The notes below the pieces were generated by a model that was given only the letters and a program-made list of their open reading frames with translations, was not told the origin of the DNA and searched no databases. A stretch of DNA of 6,104 bases from Pseudomonadales bacterium (lineage in GTDB: Bacteria; Pseudomonadota; Gammaproteobacteria; Pseudomonadales; Pseudohongiellaceae), in assembly GCA_031277435.1 (NCBI GenBank), contig JAITMI010000293.1, positions 1-6,104 on the forward strand, written 5' to 3'. Positions 5,990 to 6,104 of this stretch are shown in pieces. A program made the translations under genes and the position numbers. Every line of letters begins with the position of its first letter. The first letter of the stretch is position 1.

Positions 5990-6015
5990 ATAGCTATCAT
6001 CAATAGTTATCATCA
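5990..6015 (-). repeat. 13-bp tandem repeat at the stop codon of the partial gene
   Basis: On the plus strand ATAGCTATCATCA (5990-6002) is followed directly by ATAGTTATCATCA (6003-6015), with 12 of 13 bases identical. Read on the minus strand, the first copy encodes the last residues (Asp-Asp-Asn-Tyr). The frame-shifted second copy turns the same bases into TGA-TGA-TAG, a triple in-frame stop. Removing one copy would lengthen the protein by only one Tyr before another TGA. Confidence 0.7.
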
Positions 6016-6104
6016 TAGGGATCGCTGGGCATGTCGATCGCCATATAGTTGCCGCAGGGATCAGTATACAGCGGCACTCTATTGCCTTCGGCTATGAAAG
6101 TCTC
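6000..6104 (-). CDS. unidentified protein, C-terminal 34 residues, partial
   Basis: The minus strand is open from the window edge to TGA at 6002-6000 and encodes 34 residues, including RVPLYTDPCGNYMAID and an acidic end, PSDPYDDNY. The composition looks like real protein, and the stop is followed by a probable terminator. The DPCGNYMAID stretch resembles the 'D-x-x-G-[ND]-x-[IL]-x-[IL]-D' segment of SMI1/KNR4 (SUKH) proteins, which bind partners and often act as immunity proteins. However, the chain ends sooner after that segment than is usual there, so this family idea is weak. The base composition is less GC-rich than in the neighbouring genes. Most of the gene lies outside the window. Confidence 0.55.
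   Translation of the reverse strand, partial: ETFIAEGNRVPLYTDPCGNYMAIDMPSDPYDDNY

Overview
The window looks like chromosomal DNA of a GC-rich gammaproteobacterium. The evidence is an RlmKL-type 23S rRNA methyltransferase C-terminus, a YaeQ protein collinear with the Escherichia coli one, an OpgB/MdoB-like phosphoglycerol transferase, and an outer-membrane beta-barrel protein ending in Phe. The genus cannot be read from the sequence. Much of the window is ordinary housekeeping and envelope content; I see no phage, insertion sequence, CRISPR array or defence system.

Layout. On the plus strand, positions 1-348 are the 3' end of rlmL (RlmK half). Its stop codon lies inside the -10 box of a promoter for a single tRNA-Gln (anticodon CTG, 363-437, CCA encoded). 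Converging on this from the right is a minus-strand block, read from right to left. It starts with the 3' end of an unidentified gene (6104-6000). A hairpin with a short T-run (probable terminator) and a sigma70-like promoter follow. The next gene encodes a secreted CBM9-like/DUF5916-type outer-membrane protein (5848-3536). After it come yaeQ (3484-2939, GTG start) and an opgB-like gene (2850-466, TTG start). The gaps of 51 and 88 bp and the lack of a visible terminator between the last three genes make one transcript plausible.

How the genes may work together. The barrel protein and the OpgB-like enzyme both act in the cell envelope: one in the outer membrane, the other in the inner membrane with a periplasmic catalytic domain that would transfer phosphoglycerol to periplasmic glucans. 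YaeQ is a conserved protein of uncertain role. rlmL and tRNA-Gln belong to translation. A functional link between the two blocks is not evident.

Unusual points. Short imperfect tandem repeats with periods not divisible by three straddle or abut three minus-strand stop codons. The best is a 16-bp unit present three times at the end of the barrel gene; it re-encodes the C-terminal TFRF-stop in a second frame. A perfect 10-bp inverted repeat brackets the yaeQ-opgB junction and covers the opgB start codon. The tRNA promoter overlaps the rlmL stop codon.
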